From positions 434,001 to 498,000 of the forward strand of contig NZ_WNWM01000002.1 of the NCBI RefSeq assembly GCF_009727155.1: 64,000 nucleotides of DNA, given 5' to 3'. The stretch is from Pseudoduganella dura (GTDB lineage Bacteria; Pseudomonadota; Gammaproteobacteria; Burkholderiales; Burkholderiaceae_D). Numbering within the stretch: the first letter of the stretch is position 1; each line of letters opens with the position of its first letter. The notes under the pieces are model-generated. The model had not been told where the DNA came from, made no database searches, and worked only from the letters and a program-made list of their open reading frames with translations. The translations under genes and the position numbers were made by a program. Positions 39,882 through 49,637 of the stretch are shown piece after piece.

Positions 39882-40235
39882 TTATGCGTAGGTATCGACG
39901 ACGCTGCCCAGCGTCGCCGTGCCGCCCGGCTGCGTCGACGCCGCGCTGTTCGTGCCCTGTTCCTGCGCCGCCTGCCGCTGGGCCGCCTGCTGGGCCACCT
40001 GCTGTGCCGCCTGGGCCTGCAATTGCGCGATCCGCTGCTGCAGGGCCTGGATCGCCTGCTGGATCTGCTCCGCTTCCTTCTGCCCCGTTTCGCTGGTGTC
40101 CTTCTGCGCTTCGGCCAGTTCCTTCTGCTTGCTCACCAGCTGCCGTTGCAGCGTGGCCAGTTGCCCGCCGCCCGCACTGGCGGACGATACAACTGTCGTG
40201 GCTGAACCTGCAGCCGAGCCGATCGATGCCACCAT
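39882..40235 (-). CDS. FlxA-like small coiled-coil protein
   Basis: A 117-residue protein. A Gly/Ser/Ala-rich head (MVASIGSAAGSATTVVSSAS) is followed by a Gln/Ala-rich coiled coil of about 70 residues (LQRQLVSKQKELAEAQ, QQAIQALQQRIAQLQAQAAQ) and a loose tail. This layout resembles the FlxA-like family, whose founder is flagellum-co-regulated in E. coli; the molecular role is unknown. ATG 40235 has AAAGGAAC. It stands alone between the receptor and the antiporter. No flagellar genes are nearby. Confidence 0.65.
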   Translation of the reverse strand: MVASIGSAAGSATTVVSSASAGGGQLATLQRQLVSKQKELAEAQKDTSETGQKEAEQIQQAIQALQQRIAQLQAQAAQQVAQQAAQRQAAQEQGTNSAASTQPGGTATLGSVVDTYA

Positions 40236-40443
40236 GTCTGTTCCTTTCGCTGTCGCCTGCGCTGTTGCATGCGCTGTTGCCTATTGTCGTCCATGCATTA
40301 TCGGCACGTGCTGCGCGAACTGAACCGCCGGCGATGTAAAGCCACGTAAAGATCGGTCCGCCCCGGCCGAGCGTGTACACTGCGGCGGCGCCGGCTTTTC
40401 ATTGCAAAAGCGCGCATCGCACGTCAACGACAGAGAGAATGCC

Positions 40444-41538
40444 ATGAAGATTTCAAACTCGCTGCCCGCCTGGGCCATTGCCGCGCCCGTTTGCGCGTGG
40501 CTGCTGCTGGCCGGGAAACTGGCCGGCGCCGACCAGATGCTCGGCGGCGCGTACATCGCGCTGCTGGCCGCCGGCCTGTTCGCCGGCGTGCTGGCCGCCG
40601 TGTTCCACGCCGAGGTGGTGGCGCACCGGATCGGCGAACCGTACGGCACGCTGGTGCTGGCGGTGGCGGTGACATCGATCGAAGTGGCGCTGATCGTATC
40701 GCTGATGATCGCCGGCGGCGAATCGACCACCGGCCTGGCGCGCGATACGGTTTTCGCGGCCGTGATGCTGATCCTGAACGGCATGGTGGGCATCTGCCTG
40801 CTGGCCGGCGCGCGCCGGCACGGCGAACAGCGGTTCACGCAGACCGGCGTTTCCGCCGCGCTGGCCACGCTGTCAGCCATCGCCGTGCTGACGATGGTGC
40901 TGCCGAACTACACGACCACCACGCCGGGCCCGGTCTACAGCAGCAGCCAGCTGATCTTCATCGCCGTGGTATCGCTGGTGTTGTATGGCACCTTCGTGCT
41001 GGTGCAGACGGTGCGCCACCGCGATTATTTCCTGCCCGAGGCCGCCGTCGACAACGAGGAAGTGCATGCGCCGCCGCCGCCGAAGAGCGTTGCCTGGCGC
41101 AGTGGCGCCCTGTTGCTGGCGTGCCTGGCGGGCGTGGTGCTGCTGGCGAAATCGCTGTCGCCGCCGCTCGAGGCGGCGGTGCTCGCGCTCGGCGCGCCGA
41201 AGGCGCTGGTCGGCATCATCATCGCCGCCGTCGTGCTGCTGCCCGAGGGGATCGCCGCCTACCAGGCGGCGCGCGCGAACCGGCTGCAAACCAGCCTGAA
41301 CCTGGCACTCGGTTCCGCGCTGGCCAGCATCGGCCTGACGATTCCCGCGGTGGCGATCGTGTCGCTGGCCAACGGCTGGACGCTGTCGCTGGGGATCGAC
41401 GTCAAGTCGACCGTGCTGTTGCTGCTGTCGGTCGTCGTGGCCACGATATCGCTCGGCAACGGCCGCACCACGATCATGCAGGGCACCGTGCACCTGGTGA
41501 TCTTCGCCGTCTACCTGTTCATCACGATCGTGCCCTGA
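40444..41538 (+). CDS. chaA: Calcium/cation:proton antiporter, ChaA type
   Basis: A 364-residue inner-membrane protein with about 11 hydrophobic segments and the two CaCA-type repeats. The first is HAEVVAHRIGEPYGTLVLAVAVTSIEVALI; the second is AAVVLLPEGIAAYQAARANRLQTSLNLALGSALASIGLTIP, with the acidic residues expected in the ion path. ChaA exports Ca2+ (and Na+/K+) in exchange for protons. ATG 40444 is weakly preceded by AGAGA. A textbook terminator follows at 41547-41596, so it is monocistronic. Confidence 0.9.
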   Translation: MKISNSLPAWAIAAPVCAWLLLAGKLAGADQMLGGAYIALLAAGLFAGVLAAVFHAEVVAHRIGEPYGTLVLAVAVTSIEVALIVSLMIAGGESTTGLARDTVFAAVMLILNGMVGICLLAGARRHGEQRFTQTGVSAALATLSAIAVLTMVLPNYTTTTPGPVYSSSQLIFIAVVSLVLYGTFVLVQTVRHRDYFLPEAAVDNEEVHAPPPPKSVAWRSGALLLACLAGVVLLAKSLSPPLEAAVLALGAPKALVGIIIAAVVLLPEGIAAYQAARANRLQTSLNLALGSALASIGLTIPAVAIVSLANGWTLSLGIDVKSTVLLLLSVVVATISLGNGRTTIMQGTVHLVIFAVYLFITIVP

Positions 41539-41546
41539 ACGTCCGA

Positions 41547-41596
41547 AAGTGCGTGTCCCGTGCCGCCCTCGCAGGCACGGGACACGCACTTTTTTT
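41547..41596 (+). terminator. Intrinsic terminator after chaA
   Basis: An 18-bp stem (AAGTGCGTGTCCCGTGCC with its exact complement), a 9-base loop and a run of T at 41590-41596. Because the left side starts with AAAG it could also work weakly on the minus strand. Confidence 0.95.
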
Positions 41597-41649
41597 GTTG
41601 TCGGATTCGCCACGCCAGCAGTGCATCGCTTGTTCTTTTTACATGGTAA

Positions 41650-42897
<1,248 letters not shown>

Positions 42898-42918
42898 CGA
42901 ACCGGATCGCCAATCCAC

Positions 42919-42964
42919 CGGCATCGGCCACCATTCCAGCGGGATGGTGGCCGATGCCGCTTTT
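42919..42964 (+). terminator. Terminator-like hairpin after glf
   Basis: A perfect 16-bp stem (42919-42934 with 42944-42959, CGGCATCGGCCACCAT) and a short T-run at 42961-42964. Confidence 0.8.
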
Positions 42965-43319
42965 GCCCCTGTTCTCGATTCCGCTTTTACTCCAGCGCCC
43001 GCGGGATCGCCTGCAACTGCGCGCATCCCATATCTTCCGGCGCCAGCAGCGACGCACGTGGCATGCCCGCGTGGGCGACGTGCCGCCCGAATGGCTGGTC
43101 GTGATCAGCCTGGTAAATAGGAACGCCGGATTACGTTGATGTTGCGCGTCAACGCCAGCGTGCACATCCGCTGCCGTGCGTGGTGAAGGTGTTCAAGGCG
43201 GCATCCGGATCGCCGACGCTGCCGGGCAAGGTCGGCCGGCAGGACCGACCAGCGCCGATCGGTACTGACTCGGATATCTGTAGAATCGAATTCTGCTGCG
43301 CCATCAACGGACTCACGAC
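42965..43319. other. Non-coding stretch, nothing recognised
   Basis: Between the glf terminator and the NIPSNAP gene no open frame shows family resemblance or codon bias. The last 60 bp become AT-richer and probably hold the promoter of the next gene, but no hexamer pair stands out. Confidence 0.5.
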
Positions 43320-43625
43320 ATGATTACCTGCCACGTAAAGTATATTATCGACCCCTATCAAATGGACGCCTTCGAACGCTATTCACGCGATTGGGTCCGA
43401 ATTGTCAGGCGAATGGGAGGGGAGCACCATGGCTATTTCCTCCCTGCCGAGGGGGCTAACAATATCGCCTATTGTCTATTCAGTTTCGCCAGCCTGTCCG
43501 ATTATGAACGGTATCGCCGGGAGGCCGCGGAGGATCACGAATGTATTGAACTGGTGGGCAAGGCCACTCAGCAGAAGTTTATCCTGAGCTATGAACGCAG
43601 TTTTTTGCGGCCGGTGCTTCAGTAA
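43320..43625 (+). CDS. NIPSNAP-family protein
   Basis: A 101-residue dimeric alpha/beta-barrel-type small protein: MITCHVKYIIDPYQMDAFERYSRDW, GEHHGYFLPAEGANNIAYCLFSF and LSDYERYRREA are the family pattern. NIPSNAP proteins have no settled biochemical role in bacteria. Base composition is clearly less GC-rich than in the neighbours, suggesting more recent acquisition. It lies alone between non-coding stretches, and the start ATG lacks a strong ribosome binding site. Confidence 0.85.
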   Translation: MITCHVKYIIDPYQMDAFERYSRDWVRIVRRMGGEHHGYFLPAEGANNIAYCLFSFASLSDYERYRREAAEDHECIELVGKATQQKFILSYERSFLRPVLQ

Positions 43626-43929
43626 ATACATTGCTTCCACCCTGAGTGTCCGACGCCAGGCTTCTGGCCGATGGCAGCCGGCGCAAAGCGAACATGACCA
43701 TTTCAAACGCGAGCCGCTACACCCAGGTACGGGCCGGATGCGGTAACGCCGTTCACCCAAGCGAATCCCGATAGCGTTTGAAATCACGGGTGTCGGGTAG
43801 CGGTCTTCGCCGACATCCCATCACTTCGGCGAAAACCGGTGTCCGACACCAGTACTCCGGCGCTGCTGGCAGCATCGGGCGTCGCCGACCGACCGGCTTG
43901 GGCCGGATGCGGCAATTGCATGAATTTAA
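43626..43929. repeat. Non-coding repeat region bounded by GTGTCCGAC repeats
   Basis: Direct repeats GTGTCCGAC[G/A]CCAG lie at 43646-43659 and 43840-43853. Inside them an 11-bp inverted repeat (ATTTCAAACGC at 43700-43710, GCGTTTGAAAT at 43774-43784) is seen. No gene is visible. It could be a small non-autonomous repeat unit or REP-like cluster. Confidence 0.5.
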
Positions 43930-43941
43930 TTAGGATGCTAA
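43930..43941. promoter_or_regulatory. SlyA/MarR-type operator
   Basis: TTAGGATGCTAA is a TTAG-N4-CTAA palindrome, almost identical to the SlyA consensus TTAGCAAGCTAA. It lies 31 bp before the marR start codon, fitting autoregulation and control of the efflux operon. Confidence 0.65.
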
Positions 43942-43971
43942 ACTTTTCCCTCCTAACAAAAAGCGCACGCC

Positions 43972-44421
43972 ATGACCGACTTCGACAAGACCCTGATGTC
44001 CCTGACCCACACGCTGATCCACGCGGCGCGGGCATACAAGGCGGCGGCGGACCGCGTGGCCGGCAACTTCGCGCTGTCGCACGCGAGCGGCTGGCCGGTA
44101 TTGATGATTGCCCGGCTCGGCGACGGCGTGCGGCCCGGCCTCGTGGCCGAAGCGCTCGGCGTCGAGCCGCCGTCGCTGGTGCGCATCATCGACCAGCTGG
44201 TGGCGGCCGGCCTCGTGCTGCGGCAGGACGATCCGGCCGACCGTCGCGCGAAGACGCTGCACCTGACCGCCGAAGGCCGCGAATGCGCCGCCCGGCTGGA
44301 GGAATTGCTGCTGCCGTTCCGGCGCGGCCTGTTCGCGGAGATCGAGCAGGGCGACATCGAGGCCTGCCTGCGCGTGCTGACGCGGCTCGATGCCGTGCTG
44401 GCCTCCCAGGCGAAGGGCTGA
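43972..44421 (+). CDS. MarR/SlyA-family transcriptional regulator
   Basis: A 149-residue winged-helix protein. SGWPVLMIARLGDGVRPGLVAEALGVEPPSLVRIIDQLVAAGLVLRQDDPADRRAKTLHLTAEG contains the recognition helix and the DPxDRRAK wing typical of MarR/SlyA. It directly precedes the efflux genes (6 bp gap), so it is probably their local repressor and senses aromatic acids. A matching operator lies at 43930-43941. Confidence 0.9.
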   Translation: MTDFDKTLMSLTHTLIHAARAYKAAADRVAGNFALSHASGWPVLMIARLGDGVRPGLVAEALGVEPPSLVRIIDQLVAAGLVLRQDDPADRRAKTLHLTAEGRECAARLEELLLPFRRGLFAEIEQGDIEACLRVLTRLDAVLASQAKG

Positions 44422-44427
44422 GCGGCG

Positions 44428-46485
44428 ATGGCGTTGCCGAAGTTATCGCTTGCGCCGGTGCAGCCGCGCGAGCTGCTGTTCTCGGCGAAGTGCTTCGCCG
44501 CGTCGATGCTGGCGCTGTACGTGTCGCTGGCGGCCGGCCTGCCGCGCCCGTTCTGGGCGATGATGACCGCCTATATCGTGGCCAGCCCGCTGGCCGGCGC
44601 CGTGCGTTCGAAGGCGCTGTTCCGCGTGTGCGGCACGCTGATTGGCTGCGCCGCCACGGTGGCGATGGTACCGAACCTGGCCAACGCGCCGGAGCTGCTG
44701 TCGCTGGCGCTGGCGTGCTGGGTGGCGGTGTGCCTGTACGTATCGCTGCTCGACCGCACCCCCCGCTCGTATATCTTCATGCTGGCCGGGTACACGGCCG
44801 GCCTGATCGGTTTTCCGGCCGTCACCGATCCGGCCACCGTATTCGATACCGGGCTCGCCCGCGTGGAAGAAATCAGCGTGGGCATCCTGTCCGCCACGCT
44901 GGTCCACTCGCTGGTGTTCCCGCAGGGCGTGGGCCCGGCGCTGCTGGGCCGCCTGGACCGCGCGATCGGCGATGCGCGCCGCTGGATGCTCGAAGTGCTG
45001 CGCCCCGGTGCGGGCAGCCGCGATGCGCATGTGCGCCTGGCGCTGGCGGCCGAGATCAGCGACATGCGCATCATGGCCACGCACCTGCCGTTCGACACAT
45101 CGCACCTGCGCTGGACCGGCGCGATGGTGCACGCGCTGCACGACCGCCTGGCGGTGATGGTGCCGCTGCTGCTGGCCGTCGAAGACCGGCTGCAGGCGCT
45201 GGCCGAAACCGGCCCCGTCGATCGCGCCTGGCAGGCGATGCTGGACGACGTGGCGCAATGGATCGGCGAAGGCAAGGCCGCCGACCCGGGCCGCGCCGCG
45301 GGCCTGCGCGCACGGTTGCGGGAACTGACGCCCGAACTGGCGCCGCATGCCGAATGGCGCACGATCCTGCAGGTCAACCTGGCCCAGCGCCTGGGCGCGC
45401 TGGTCGCGGCCTGCGAGGAAAGCCTGGAACTGCGCGACAGCATCGATGCCGTCATGCGCGGCGCGCCGCCGGCGGCACCGAAACACCTGACACCGTCGGT
45501 ACTGCACCGCGACCACGGCATGGCCCTGCGTTCCGCGCTGGCCGCGGCGATCGCGATCCTGGCCTGCTGCGCGTTCTGGATCGCGACCGGCTGGCCGGCC
45601 GGCGCCGCCGCGCCGATGCTGGCCGGCGTGGCCTGCTGCTTCTTCGCGACGATGGACGACCCCGTGCCCGCGATCACCGGCTTCGTGAAATTCACGCTGT
45701 GGTCGGTGCCGGTCTCGGCGTTCTACATCCTCGTGGTGCTGCCGGCCGTCCACAGCTACGAGATGTTCGTCCTCGCGCTGGCCCCGGTGTTCCTGGTATT
45801 GGGTGTGTACATGGCGCGGCCGGCCACGTACGGCAACGCGCTGACGTTCGTGATCGGCATCGCCGGCACGCTGGCGCTGCACGACACCAACCAGCTGGAC
45901 ATGGCCTCGTTCGTCAACGGCATGCTGGCGCAGCTGATGGGCTATATCGTCGCGGCGGTGGTCACGAAGACCTTCCGCACGGTCGACGGTCCGTGGATGG
46001 CGCGCCGCATGCTGGGCCACGCCCGCGCCGAGCTGGTGCAGCTGGCGCGCTCGCCCCGCGCGCCGGCCCTGCTGGAAGTATCGGCCCGCGTGGTCGACCG
46101 CGTGGGCCTGCTGATGCCGCGCCTGGCGCTGGCCGGCGCCGCCCCGGCGGTCCGCGCGGATGCGCTCGAGACCATGCGCGAACTGCGCGCGGGCCTGCAC
46201 ATCGCGCAGCTGCGCGCGCTGGCCCCGCGGCTGGAACCGGCGGGCGTACCGCTGGCACGGCTGTTCGACCGCGTCGCCGCGCATTTCGACACGCGTGCGG
46301 GCAACAGCTCGCATGCCGGCCTGCTGGCGCAACTGGACGGCACGCTGAGCGCCGTGTGCCGCGTGGCCGAAGGCGATGTCCGTACCACGGCCGCCGCCGC
46401 GCTGGCCAGCATGCGGCGCGACCTGTTCCCGCGCGCCGACATGTACCAACCCGCCCATCAACCGCACCAGGAGGAACCGCGATGA
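44428..46485 (+). CDS. aaeB: FUSC-family aromatic-acid efflux inner-membrane protein (AaeB-like)
   Basis: A 685-residue protein with two groups of membrane helices (residues about 25-170 and 360-510), each followed by a soluble helical domain, the AaeB/FusC layout. Typical segments are PFWAMMTAYIVASPLAGAVRSKALFRVCGTLIG and the second-half LACCAFWIATGWPAGAAAPMLAGVACCFFAT. Family members export hydroxybenzoates or fusaric acid together with a HlyD-type adaptor and outer-membrane channel, both encoded downstream. Its stop overlaps the next start by ATGA. The gene symbol is by homology; the substrate is not proven. Confidence 0.9.
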   Translation: MALPKLSLAPVQPRELLFSAKCFAASMLALYVSLAAGLPRPFWAMMTAYIVASPLAGAVRSKALFRVCGTLIGCAATVAMVPNLANAPELLSLALACWVAVCLYVSLLDRTPRSYIFMLAGYTAGLIGFPAVTDPATVFDTGLARVEEISVGILSATLVHSLVFPQGVGPALLGRLDRAIGDARRWMLEVLRPGAGSRDAHVRLALAAEISDMRIMATHLPFDTSHLRWTGAMVHALHDRLAVMVPLLLAVEDRLQALAETGPVDRAWQAMLDDVAQWIGEGKAADPGRAAGLRARLRELTPELAPHAEWRTILQVNLAQRLGALVAACEESLELRDSIDAVMRGAPPAAPKHLTPSVLHRDHGMALRSALAAAIAILACCAFWIATGWPAGAAAPMLAGVACCFFATMDDPVPAITGFVKFTLWSVPVSAFYILVVLPAVHSYEMFVLALAPVFLVLGVYMARPATYGNALTFVIGIAGTLALHDTNQLDMASFVNGMLAQLMGYIVAAVVTKTFRTVDGPWMARRMLGHARAELVQLARSPRAPALLEVSARVVDRVGLLMPRLALAGAAPAVRADALETMRELRAGLHIAQLRALAPRLEPAGVPLARLFDRVAAHFDTRAGNSSHAGLLAQLDGTLSAVCRVAEGDVRTTAAAALASMRRDLFPRADMYQPAHQPHQEEPR

Positions 46486-46691
46486 TCGCCGAAATCAGCC
46501 TGCACGGCCTGTACGTGCCCACCCTGCTGCTGCTGGCGATGGCCGCGCTGGCCTGCACCCGCGTGCTCGGCAAGCTGCTGCTGCGGCTGGGCTTCTACCG
46601 CCTGGTATGGCACCCCGCCCTGTTCGAATTCGCGCTGTTCGGCATCCTGCTGGGCAGCTTCTCCATCCTGGTGAACCGTTATGGCTACTGA
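46482..46691 (+). CDS. aaeX: DUF1656 small membrane protein (AaeX-like)
   Basis: A 69-residue protein with two membrane helices (VPTLLLLAMAALACTRVLGK and FEFALFGILLGSFSILV). This DUF1656/AaeX protein regularly lies between FUSC and HlyD genes. The start ATG 46482 overlaps the FUSC stop, with GGAGGAA upstream, and its end overlaps the HlyD gene by 11 bp. It is probably an accessory part of the pump; no biochemical role is known. Confidence 0.85.
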   Translation: MIAEISLHGLYVPTLLLLAMAALACTRVLGKLLLRLGFYRLVWHPALFEFALFGILLGSFSILVNRYGY

Positions 46692-47607
46692 ACTTACCCT
46701 GAAATCTTCCGCGCTGGCTCTGGCGCGCTTCCTCGTGACGCTGGCCGCCCTGTCCGCGGCCGGCGTCCTCGCGTGGCGCCTGTGGCAGCACTACGAGGTG
46801 GAGCCCTGGACCCGCGACGGGCGCGTCAAGGCCGACGTGGTGCAGGTGGCGCCGGACGTCACCGGCCAGGTCACGAAGGTGCTGGTGCACGACAACCAGC
46901 AGGTGAAGGCCGGCGACGTGCTGTTCGAGATCGATGCCGCCCGTTTCGCGCTGGCGCTGCGGCAGGCCGAGGCCGCCGTGGCGGCGCAGCGCGTGGCGCT
47001 GGACCAGGCGGTAAAGGATGCGCGCCGCAACGCCGAACTGCGCGAGCTGGTCGCGCAGGAAGTGCGCGACCAGTCGTCGGCGAAGGTCGACGAGCTGCGC
47101 GCCGCGCTGGCGCAGGCGGTCGTCGGCCGCGACGTGGCGAAGCTGAACCTGGATCGCACCCGCGTGGTGTCGGCCGTCAACGGCACCGTCACGAACCTGG
47201 ACCTGCGCGCCGGCGCCTATGTGACGGCCGGCCACCCGGTGATGGCCCTGATCGACCGCGATTCGTACTATATCGAAGGCTACTTCGAGGAGACCAAGCT
47301 GGCCGCGATCGGCATCGGCGACCCGGTGCTGGTCACGCCGATGGGCGCCTCGGCGGTGCTGCATGGCCACGTGGAGAGCTTTGCCGGCGGCATTGCCGAC
47401 CGCGACCGCAGCACATCGCCGAACCTGCTGTCGAACGTGAACCCCACGTTCAACTGGGTGCGGCTGGCGCAGCGCATTCCCGTGCGCGTGAAACTCGATG
47501 CGCTGCCGGCCGGCACGCGCCTGGTGGCCGGCCAGACGGTAACGGTGGACGTGCGCGCTCCTGCCCCGGCCGCGGTGGCCGGTGGCCCCGGCGCCACCCG
47601 TTCGTGA
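46681..47607 (+). CDS. aaeA: HlyD-family periplasmic adaptor (AaeA-like)
   Basis: A 308-residue membrane-fusion protein with an N-terminal anchor helix (residues about 12-32), then a lipoyl/barrel-sandwich half VAPDVTGQVTKVLVHDNQQVKAGDVLFEID. A short coiled-coil hairpin (EAAVAAQRVALDQAV, AQEVRDQSSAKVDELRAALAQA) is followed by the second half TNLDLRAGAYVTAGHPVMALID and a beta-barrel. It bridges the FUSC pump and the outer-membrane channel. It overlaps DUF1656 upstream, and the channel gene follows by 10 bp. Confidence 0.92.
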   Translation: MATELTLKSSALALARFLVTLAALSAAGVLAWRLWQHYEVEPWTRDGRVKADVVQVAPDVTGQVTKVLVHDNQQVKAGDVLFEIDAARFALALRQAEAAVAAQRVALDQAVKDARRNAELRELVAQEVRDQSSAKVDELRAALAQAVVGRDVAKLNLDRTRVVSAVNGTVTNLDLRAGAYVTAGHPVMALIDRDSYYIEGYFEETKLAAIGIGDPVLVTPMGASAVLHGHVESFAGGIADRDRSTSPNLLSNVNPTFNWVRLAQRIPVRVKLDALPAGTRLVAGQTVTVDVRAPAPAAVAGGPGATRS

Positions 47608-47617
47608 AGAGGACATC

Positions 47618-49042
47618 ATGCGCAACCTGATCCGATTTCCCCTGTTTGCGTCGCTGGCCGTGCTGACGGCCTGCGGCACCGTGGGGCCCGACTACCGGCT
47701 GCCGGAACAGGCGGCCATCGGGCGCCCGGCCGCCGCCGCGCCGTTCGTCAGCGCCGCCGGCGCGGACGCGGCACTGTTCCGCAGCGAGCCGCTGCCGCCG
47801 GACTGGTGGCGGCTGTACAAGGAGCCGGCGCTCGACGCGCTGGTGACGAAGGCATTCGCCGCCAACACCGACCTGCGCGTGGCCGCCGCCAACCTGGCGC
47901 GCGCCCGCGCGGTGCAGCAGGAAGTCGCCGGCGCGGCCGATCCCGTTGTCGCTGCTTCCGGCGGACCGGCCTATGGCCGCGCTTCGGCGGCGGCCAAGGG
48001 GCTGCCCACGGCGCTGGCCGATGGCTACAGCCATGACGCCGGCATCGGCGTGTCGTACCAGCTCGACCTGTTCGGCAAGATCCGGCGCGGCGTCGAGGCG
48101 GCCGGCGCCGATCGCGAGGCCGCCGAAGCGGCGCTGGACCTGGCGCGCGTGACCGTGGCGGCCGACACCGCACGGGCGTACGTGGACGCCTGCGGCGCCC
48201 GCCACCAGCTCGGCGTGGTGCGCCGGTCCGTCGACCTCCAGCAGCGCTTCGTGGACTTGACGGCCAGGCGCATCCGCGCCGGCCGCGGCACCGCGCTCGA
48301 CGACTCGCGCGCCCGTGCCCAGCTCGAACAGTTGCGCGCGGCGATCCCGCCGCTGCTGGCGCAAACCCGCACCGCGCAATTCCGGCTGGCCGCGCTGACC
48401 GGCCGCGCGCCGGCCGACATGCCCGAGGGCGAGATCGCCTGCGGCGCCGCGCCCCGGCTGGCACAGGCCATCCCGGTCGGCGACGGCGCCCGGCTGCTGC
48501 GCCGCCGGCCGGACGTGCGCGGCGCCGAACGCAGCCTGGCCGGCGCCACCGCGCGTATCGGCGTTGCCGTCGCCGACCTGTATCCCAGCGTGAGCCTGGG
48601 CCTGTCGGCCGGCAGCACCGGCGCGCTGGACCGCTTCGGCTCAGGCAACGCCTTCCGGTGGAGCCTGGGCCCGCTGATCTCGTGGACGCTGCCCACCAGC
48701 GCCGGCCGTGCCCGCGTGGCCGAAGCGGAGGCCGGCGGCGCGGCCGCGCTGGCGCGCTTCGACGGCGTCGTGCTCAATGCGCTGCGCGAAACGGAAACGG
48801 CGATGACGGCCTATGCCCGTGAACTGGACCGCAACGCCGCGCTGCGCGCCGCGCGCGATCAAAGCGCGCTGGCGGCCGGCCAGTCGCACCGCCTGTACCA
48901 GGCCGGCAAGATCGATTTCCTGTCGGTGCTCGATGCCGACCGCACGCTGGCTTCCGGCGAAGGCGCGCTCGCCGTCTCGGATGCGCAGGTGGCGGCCGAC
49001 CAGGTCGCGCTGTTCCTGGCCCTCGGCGGCGGGTGGGAGTGA
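47618..49042 (+). CDS. NodT-family outer-membrane efflux lipoprotein
   Basis: A 474-residue TolC-like channel with a lipobox (LTAC, Cys 19) and the family start CGTVGPDYRLPE. It contains two outer-membrane-efflux domains with the DWWRLYKEPALDALV and GVSYQLDLFGKIRRGVEAA patterns, and repeats them in RRRPDVRGAERSLAGATARIGVAVADLYPSVSL. ATG 47618 has GAGGA. It completes the four-part export system and is the last gene of the operon. Between its stop and 49177 no further gene is seen. Confidence 0.92.
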   Translation: MRNLIRFPLFASLAVLTACGTVGPDYRLPEQAAIGRPAAAAPFVSAAGADAALFRSEPLPPDWWRLYKEPALDALVTKAFAANTDLRVAAANLARARAVQQEVAGAADPVVAASGGPAYGRASAAAKGLPTALADGYSHDAGIGVSYQLDLFGKIRRGVEAAGADREAAEAALDLARVTVAADTARAYVDACGARHQLGVVRRSVDLQQRFVDLTARRIRAGRGTALDDSRARAQLEQLRAAIPPLLAQTRTAQFRLAALTGRAPADMPEGEIACGAAPRLAQAIPVGDGARLLRRRPDVRGAERSLAGATARIGVAVADLYPSVSLGLSAGSTGALDRFGSGNAFRWSLGPLISWTLPTSAGRARVAEAEAGGAAALARFDGVVLNALRETETAMTAYARELDRNAALRAARDQSALAAGQSHRLYQAGKIDFLSVLDADRTLASGEGALAVSDAQVAADQVALFLALGGGWE

Positions 49043-49176
49043 GCGGGCAAGCCGACGAAGGCCGCGCCGCGCAATGTCGGCTATGTCATTCGCGTATCGG
49101 GGCTGGCGCACTTCGGAAAAGCAAGCGAGAATGTGGTTCGCGCAGTGTTTCGAGGGTTTGACAACCGCAGCGCCTC

Positions 49177-49211
49177 AAAAAAAAGCGGCGGCCGGGAAAC
49201 CGGACCACCGC
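49177..49211 (-). terminator. Minus-strand terminator with no obvious gene
   Basis: On the minus strand a GC-rich hairpin (GCGGTGGTCCGG with CCGGCCGCCGC, one G-T pair and one bulge) is followed by eight T residues (plus-strand A-run 49177-49184). The only upstream candidates are a short unannotated RNA from about 49212-49370 or read-through from the RNA at 49381-49501. It is too far from the lysR stop to be its natural terminator. Confidence 0.75.
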
Positions 49212-49380
49212 GAAGGGAAGCGCGCCATGGGGCAGGCGCTGTCGAAACACTGTGCGAGCTGTATCGGTTGAACCCAGTGTAAAGCGTCTTGGCCAAACAT
49301 ATAAGACGAACTAATTTGAACGTCGGTTCGTAAAATACGAAGCATTCGCATCGGCTTGCGGCATTTCGCTGTGCACGGGC

Positions 49381-49501
49381 AAAAAAAAATGCCGGCACTG
49401 TGGCCGGCAAATTCCAATCCCGAGCGGAGTTGGAGGAGACAGGCATATCCTCTCACTCTCCCCGGCACGGCGCCACTTTATTCTGGCGATACCTCTCATC
49501 A
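49381..49501 (-). ncRNA. Structured RNA element, copy 1, ending in an intrinsic terminator
   Basis: Reading the minus strand: a conserved TGAT and GGTAT, then hairpin 1 with stem CGCCA/TGGCG and loop GAATAAAG (49471-49488). A variable GC-rich part follows, then TGCCTGTCTCCTCCAA (about 49429-49444), then GATTGGAATTT and the terminator GCCGGC-loop-GCCGGC (49391-49408) with nine T (49381-49389). The same order is present at 50656-50775, and the outer pair of hairpin 1 covaries (C-G here, G-C there). The CTCCTCC stretch is complementary to ribosome binding sites, as in trans-acting sRNAs. The transcription start is not known. It lies between the lysR stop (49638) and the extra terminator at 49177. 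Confidence 0.7.
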
Positions 49502-49637
49502 CGGGAACGCATGAGCACGGGTTTCCAGGTGCGGGCTCCGGTCCGGCTTGAAGCGCATGCCCGGAGCGCGCAATTGGAGTGCGTCATGAAAACGCGCGTC
49601 TGGAGGCACGCATCGAAGACCGTGCCGGCGCGGGCCG

